DNA from: Chitinophaga sp. Cy-1792
Lineage (GTDB): Bacteria; Bacteroidota; Bacteroidia; Chitinophagales; Chitinophagaceae
Direction of reading: 5' to 3'
Assembly (NCBI RefSeq): GCF_011752935.1
Contig: NZ_VWWO01000001.1
Span: 1,984,001-2,048,000 of the forward strand
DNA: 64,000 nucleotides
Under the pieces are notes generated by a model. That model was not told where the DNA came from. It saw only the letters and a program-made list of their open reading frames with translations, and made no database searches. Position numbers and translations under genes: made by a program. Shown here in pieces: positions 60,717 through 64,000 of this stretch (position 1 is the first letter of the stretch; every line of letters starts with the position of its first letter).

Positions 60717-61325
60717 ATGAAAAATTCATTCTTAGCGCTGGTTGTTGTGATGTGTGCAGGTTTTATCTTCCCCAATCAACCCCGGATTGCTGCTCAGGAC
60801 GACAAAACCCTGCTCATTACACAATTAACACAAACCAGGGACAATGTCCTGAAAACCGTACAAGGCCTTACGGACGAACAATTAAAATACAAACCCGCGC
60901 CCGACAGATGGTCTGTTATCGACTGCGTAGAACATATTACGCTGGTGGAGAAAGCCATGTCCGACGGAGAACAGCAGCTGGTTAAACAGCCTGCCAATCC
61001 TGCGCTGCGTGCAAACATCAAAGTGACGGATGACCAACTCCTCAACATGGTGGAAGACCGCAGCCACAAAGCAAAAGCCCCGGAGCCATTTGTGCCTAAA
61101 GAAGGCCAGACACCTCAACAGGTGATCAATAATTTTGTGACGCAACGTAATGCGCTCATCGCATATGTTACCAACACAAATGATGACCTGCGTAACCATG
61201 TAACCGATAAAACACCTTTAGGTACCATTGATGCCTATCAGATGCTGTTACTGGACGCTGCTCATACGGCCCGTCACAACAAGCAAATGGATGAAGTGAA
61301 AGCTTCTACAGGGTTTCCGAAATAA
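60717..61325 (+). CDS. Exported DinB-superfamily protein
   Basis: 202 residues. Signal peptide (about 1-25, ending IAAQ). DinB four-helix bundle (about 26-200) with the metal-ligand histidines in SVIDCVEHITLVEKAM and LDAAHTARHNKQMDEV. DinB-like proteins are often thiol-dependent metalloenzymes (bacillithiol S-transferases), but an exported one would not meet a cytoplasmic thiol, so the role is unclear. The start at 60717 begins the signal peptide; the longer frame from 60639 overlaps aat and is rejected. It is 49 bases after aat. Confidence 0.82.
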   Translation: MKNSFLALVVVMCAGFIFPNQPRIAAQDDKTLLITQLTQTRDNVLKTVQGLTDEQLKYKPAPDRWSVIDCVEHITLVEKAMSDGEQQLVKQPANPALRANIKVTDDQLLNMVEDRSHKAKAPEPFVPKEGQTPQQVINNFVTQRNALIAYVTNTNDDLRNHVTDKTPLGTIDAYQMLLLDAAHTARHNKQMDEVKASTGFPK

Positions 61326-61350
61326 TCGCATTTCCATCATTACATTTTCC

Positions 61351-61384
61351 GGCGGATAGGGTAATTCCTGATTCCGCCTTTTTT
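61351..61384 (+). terminator. Terminator of the DinB gene
   Basis: GGCGGA/TCCGCC (61351-61356 with 61373-61378) followed by T6. Confidence 0.65.
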
Positions 61385-61517
61385 ATGCTATCATCCGGCT
61401 AAAATAACGCCAGCATTTGCTAAAATAATTTACGGGTAACATCATCTTCCTGGATATCTTAGTTGGATATTAAATCCTTTATTTTCTAAAATAGAGGGAG
61501 TGAACAAAATATCAACA

Positions 61518-63800
61518 ATGAAAAAAGCAGCAATAGTATTTATTTTCCTATGCCTTCCGGGAGCCTTTTCCACCGCAAATGCGCAGGTAAAGCCGGCATA
61601 TAACCTGGAATCAGCTCACCTGGCCCAACGTTGGGATGAGGCCATGCCATTAGGTAATGGTATGTTGGGGGCACTGATATGGGAAAAACAGGGCAGGCTC
61701 CGGCTTTCGCTCGACCGGGCCGACCTCTGGGATGAGAGACAGGCACTGGATCTCTCTAAATTTAATTTTAAAGATGTACAACGCTGGGTAGCGCAAAAAA
61801 AATATGATTCCGCACACCGCCTCGGCGATGATCCCTACCATGCACCTTACCCTACCAAATTGCCGGTAGCGGCCATGGAATTTCAAATAGAACGTTTAGG
61901 CACAGTAGTATCCAATGTACTGGATATCCAGACCGCATTAAATACCGTGAAGTTCTCCTCTGGTGCTACTTTTGCGTCTTACATAGCCGCAACACAAAAT
62001 GTTGGTTACTTCTCCTTCAGTCATTTACCGGTATTAAAAGATGATGAGATAGTTAAAGTTTTATCACCGGAATTAATCGTACACAAATTTGCAGATACCC
62101 TGAAAACCAGCACTAATGGCGGTATTTCGCCGGGAAGTGTGCAGTTGCTGGGCTATAAAAATGGTGTGGTGACGCGCAATGGAAATACCATCAGCTATAA
62201 ACAACCTACCTATGCTCATCACTATTTTGAAATAAAAATCCAATGGAAAAAGTTACCGGATAACAGCATTATAGGTAGCTGGGTGATTGAAAATGATAAG
62301 GCAGCAGTACTGCCTGTGCTGAATAATAATCTGCAATCCACTGCCGACTGGCAGGCGCATATCCAATGGTGGACTGGTTTCTGGGCTAAGTCTTCCGTTT
62401 CGCTACCTGACAGTATTATAGCGCGTCAGTATTACCTGGATATGTATAAACTGGGTGCTGTGGCCAGAAGCAACACGCCGGCCATTACACTGCAGGCCGT
62501 GTGGACTGCCGATAACGGCAACCTGCCACCATGGAAAGGAGATTTCCACAACGACCTCAACACGCAGCTCAGCTACTGGCCTACCTATACCGGCAACCAC
62601 CTGGATCTTGCTGTAGGATATATTAACTGGCTTTGGAACATGAGAGCCGCCAACAAGCAATACACAAAGCAATACTTTGGCGTGGAAGGATTGAACGTTC
62701 CCGGCACAGCTACGTTGCATGGAAGTCCGATGGGTGGCTGGATTCAGTATTCGCTGTCGCCTACAGTGGTGGCCTGGTGTGCACAACATTTCTACTGGCA
62801 ATGGAAATATTCCATGGATGACAACTTCCTGAAAACAAAAGCATATACCTATATCCATGAAGCAGCTACTTATCTGGAGCATATCAGCCAGGTGAAGAAT
62901 GGGGTAAGAGTGCTGCCACTCAGCTCCAGTCCTGAGTTTAACGATAATAATATCAATGCCTGGTTTCCACAGTGGACGAACTTCGATTTAGGATTGGCAA
63001 AATTCTTATTTACTGCAGCCGCAGAAGTAGCTGCCGCTGGCAACAACAAAAATGAAGCATCGCACTGGCAAAAGATTTTATCAGAGTTGCCCGCATATGA
63101 TGTAAATAAGACGGGGCTCACAGTGGCGCCCGGACAGGATCTTACGGAATCGCACCGGCATATGTCGCCATACATGGCCGTATATCCGTTGGCGTTACTG
63201 GATGATAATAAACAGGAGGATGCAGCCATTATACACCAATCGCTGCAGCAGATAGAGAAGAATGGTACCCGTGAATGGTGTGGTTATTCCTTCAGCTGGA
63301 TGGCCTGCCTGTATGCACGTGCCCATGAGGCAGATAAAGCTGTTAAACAACTGGATATTTTTGCCACCAATTTTTGTTCTGTGAATAGTTTTCATCTGAA
63401 TGGAGATCAGAAAGGCGGAGAGTATTCCAATTTTACCTACAGGCCATTTACACTGGAAGGTAACTTTGCGTTTATGCAGGGTGTACATGAATTGTTGTTA
63501 CAGAGCAGGATGGGTTATATCGAAGTATTCCCTGCAGTTCCTGATAGCTGGAAAGATGTATCATTCCAGGATCTGCGGGCAGAAGGCGCTTTTGTTATCT
63601 CTGCAAAAAAGGAAAATGGTAAAATGCAATCAGTAAAAATAACAGCAGAAAAAGATGGTCTGTTGAAGATAAAACTGCCGTTTAAAAAGTGGGCTGCTGG
63701 GGCGATGGCGTCATCATCGTTTAAAACAGGTAGTGATGGTATTACAGTGATGATGTTGAAGAAAGGTCAACAGCTATTAATTGAAAATACAGATAAGTAA
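61518..63800 (+). CDS. GH95-like secreted glycoside hydrolase (alpha-L-fucosidase/galactosidase type)
   Basis: 760 residues. Signal peptide (MKKAAIVFIFLCLPGAFSTANAQ). N-terminal beta-sandwich domain starting WDEAMPLGNGMLGALIWEKQ, then an (alpha/alpha)6 catalytic barrel with LQAVWTADNGNLPPWKGDFH, NTQLSYWPTYTGNHLD, FDLGLAKFLFTAAAEVAAAG, ESHRHMSPYMAVYPLALL and EWCGYSFSWMACLYARA, and a C-terminal beta domain. This is the GH95 pattern, active on fucosyl or galactosyl side chains of plant polysaccharides. Catalytic residues were not assigned. No SusC/D pair adjoins it. The start is the ATG at 61518, not the in-frame GTG at 61500. Confidence 0.85.
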   Translation: MKKAAIVFIFLCLPGAFSTANAQVKPAYNLESAHLAQRWDEAMPLGNGMLGALIWEKQGRLRLSLDRADLWDERQALDLSKFNFKDVQRWVAQKKYDSAHRLGDDPYHAPYPTKLPVAAMEFQIERLGTVVSNVLDIQTALNTVKFSSGATFASYIAATQNVGYFSFSHLPVLKDDEIVKVLSPELIVHKFADTLKTSTNGGISPGSVQLLGYKNGVVTRNGNTISYKQPTYAHHYFEIKIQWKKLPDNSIIGSWVIENDKAAVLPVLNNNLQSTADWQAHIQWWTGFWAKSSVSLPDSIIARQYYLDMYKLGAVARSNTPAITLQAVWTADNGNLPPWKGDFHNDLNTQLSYWPTYTGNHLDLAVGYINWLWNMRAANKQYTKQYFGVEGLNVPGTATLHGSPMGGWIQYSLSPTVVAWCAQHFYWQWKYSMDDNFLKTKAYTYIHEAATYLEHISQVKNGVRVLPLSSSPEFNDNNINAWFPQWTNFDLGLAKFLFTAAAEVAAAGNNKNEASHWQKILSELPAYDVNKTGLTVAPGQDLTESHRHMSPYMAVYPLALLDDNKQEDAAIIHQSLQQIEKNGTREWCGYSFSWMACLYARAHEADKAVKQLDIFATNFCSVNSFHLNGDQKGGEYSNFTYRPFTLEGNFAFMQGVHELLLQSRMGYIEVFPAVPDSWKDVSFQDLRAEGAFVISAKKENGKMQSVKITAEKDGLLKIKLPFKKWAAGAMASSSFKTGSDGITVMMLKKGQQLLIENTDK

Positions 63801-63815
63801 AAAGATGATATTGAT

Positions 63816-63856
63816 AGTAACAAAGGGTCTCGACTTAGTCGAGACCCTTTGTTACT
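63816..63856. terminator. Bidirectional terminator (GTCTCGACT variant)
   Basis: Perfect 20-base arms (63816-63835 with 63837-63856) around a single central base. Related in core to the GTCTCTAC family, with a compensating pair change (GTCTCGAC/GTCGAGAC). No extended T-run, but it is well placed between convergent genes. Confidence 0.75.
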
Positions 63857-63860
63857 GCTG

Positions 63861-64000
63861 CTATTTTATCAGAATATCTGCGCCTATGAGTGCCGCTTTG
63901 CCAATCCAGGCATTTGAGCCGTGCTGCTTTGAAACGGAGTAATTGCTCAGTGACGTGTGTTCAATATCGTTAGTACCGAGGTATTTGTGGTTAAAAGAAA
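63861..64000 (-). CDS. C-terminal 45 residues of an unrecognised gene (continues beyond window)
   Basis: The minus-strand frame is open from the window edge to TAG (complement of 63861-63863). Visible residues include KYLGTNDIEHTSLSNYSV and SNAWIGKAALIGADILIK. It lies 60 bases from the GH95 stop, with the shared terminator between them, which supports a real convergent gene. Forty-five residues are too few to assign a family. Confidence 0.6.
   Translation of the reverse strand, partial: SFNHKYLGTNDIEHTSLSNYSVSKQHGSNAWIGKAALIGADILIK

Noticed and set aside
61500..61517. GTG start for the GH95-like gene
   Set aside because: The ATG at 61518 begins a clean signal peptide and needs no extra residues.

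Overview
This window reads as one chromosomal segment of a Bacteroidota bacterium, most likely Chitinophagaceae and close to Chitinophaga. The evidence is: repeated promoters of the Bacteroidota type (TTG or TTTG, about 19-20 bases, then TAnnTTTG); a PorW/SprE-like type IX secretion protein; a 'putative porin' and an HYC_CC_PP-family protein; LytS/LytTR two-component pairs; an Nramp transporter fused to a universal-stress domain; and a DUF4139 protein carrying a SusC-like insert. The gene density is ordinary. No phage, insertion sequence, rRNA or CRISPR array is visible.

Layout. 1-1.3 kb: end of a LytS-type kinase and its LytTR regulator. 1.5-8 kb: ispH, a rhomboid protease, ribosomal protein S1, a cyclase-family protein and a HAD phosphatase. 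8.2-12.2 kb: a siroheme/sulfite-reduction operon (sulfite reductase, cobA, precorrin-2 dehydrogenase) preceded by what looks like a cysteine-sensing attenuator, and closed by a 134-base multi-hairpin element. 12.2-20.8 kb: DUF488, a GT-C-like membrane protein, an HD hydrolase, an acyl-CoA thioesterase, pyrG, yidC and an M28 peptidase. 20.9-29 kb: a leftward cluster (M23-like membrane stub, bactofilin, AtpZ, a small membrane protein, SprT-like), then rightward PorW/SprE and PBP1A. 29-38.5 kb: secreted carbonic anhydrase, a surface-fibre-like protein, the DUF4139 protein, a thioredoxin, sucC, purine nucleoside phosphorylase and a putative porin. 38.5-41.1 kb: a metal-associated cluster (HYC_CC_PP protein, periplasmic HMA protein, beta-barrel protein, HMA-AraC regulator). 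41-51 kb: L,D-transpeptidase, two unlike isocitrate dehydrogenases side by side, an SGNH hydrolase, a flavin reductase, a LiaF-like protein, DUF4288, and a second LytS/LytTR pair. 51-55.8 kb: YceI lipoprotein, then an mntR-mntH-thioesterase operon with an operator-like palindrome, and a lipoprotein. 56.0-56.4 kb: four identical tRNA-Val(UAC) genes. 56.6-64 kb: a membrane protein, a cation/proton antiporter, clpS-aat (N-degron pathway), an exported DinB protein, a GH95-like glycosidase and the end of one more gene.

The strongest new observation is at 8237-8498. A clear promoter is followed by a short ORF, MSFIVCCCMSITQEACVL, with three consecutive Cys codons and a good Shine-Dalgarno sequence. 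After it come an intrinsic terminator and an alternative hairpin that would compete with that terminator. The geometry is that of a classical ribosome-mediated attenuator, and it sits directly in front of the genes for sulfite reduction to sulfide. A second recurrent theme is a family of operon-end terminators sharing the core GTCTCTAC/GTAGAGAC (four copies, plus one variant with GTCTCGAC).
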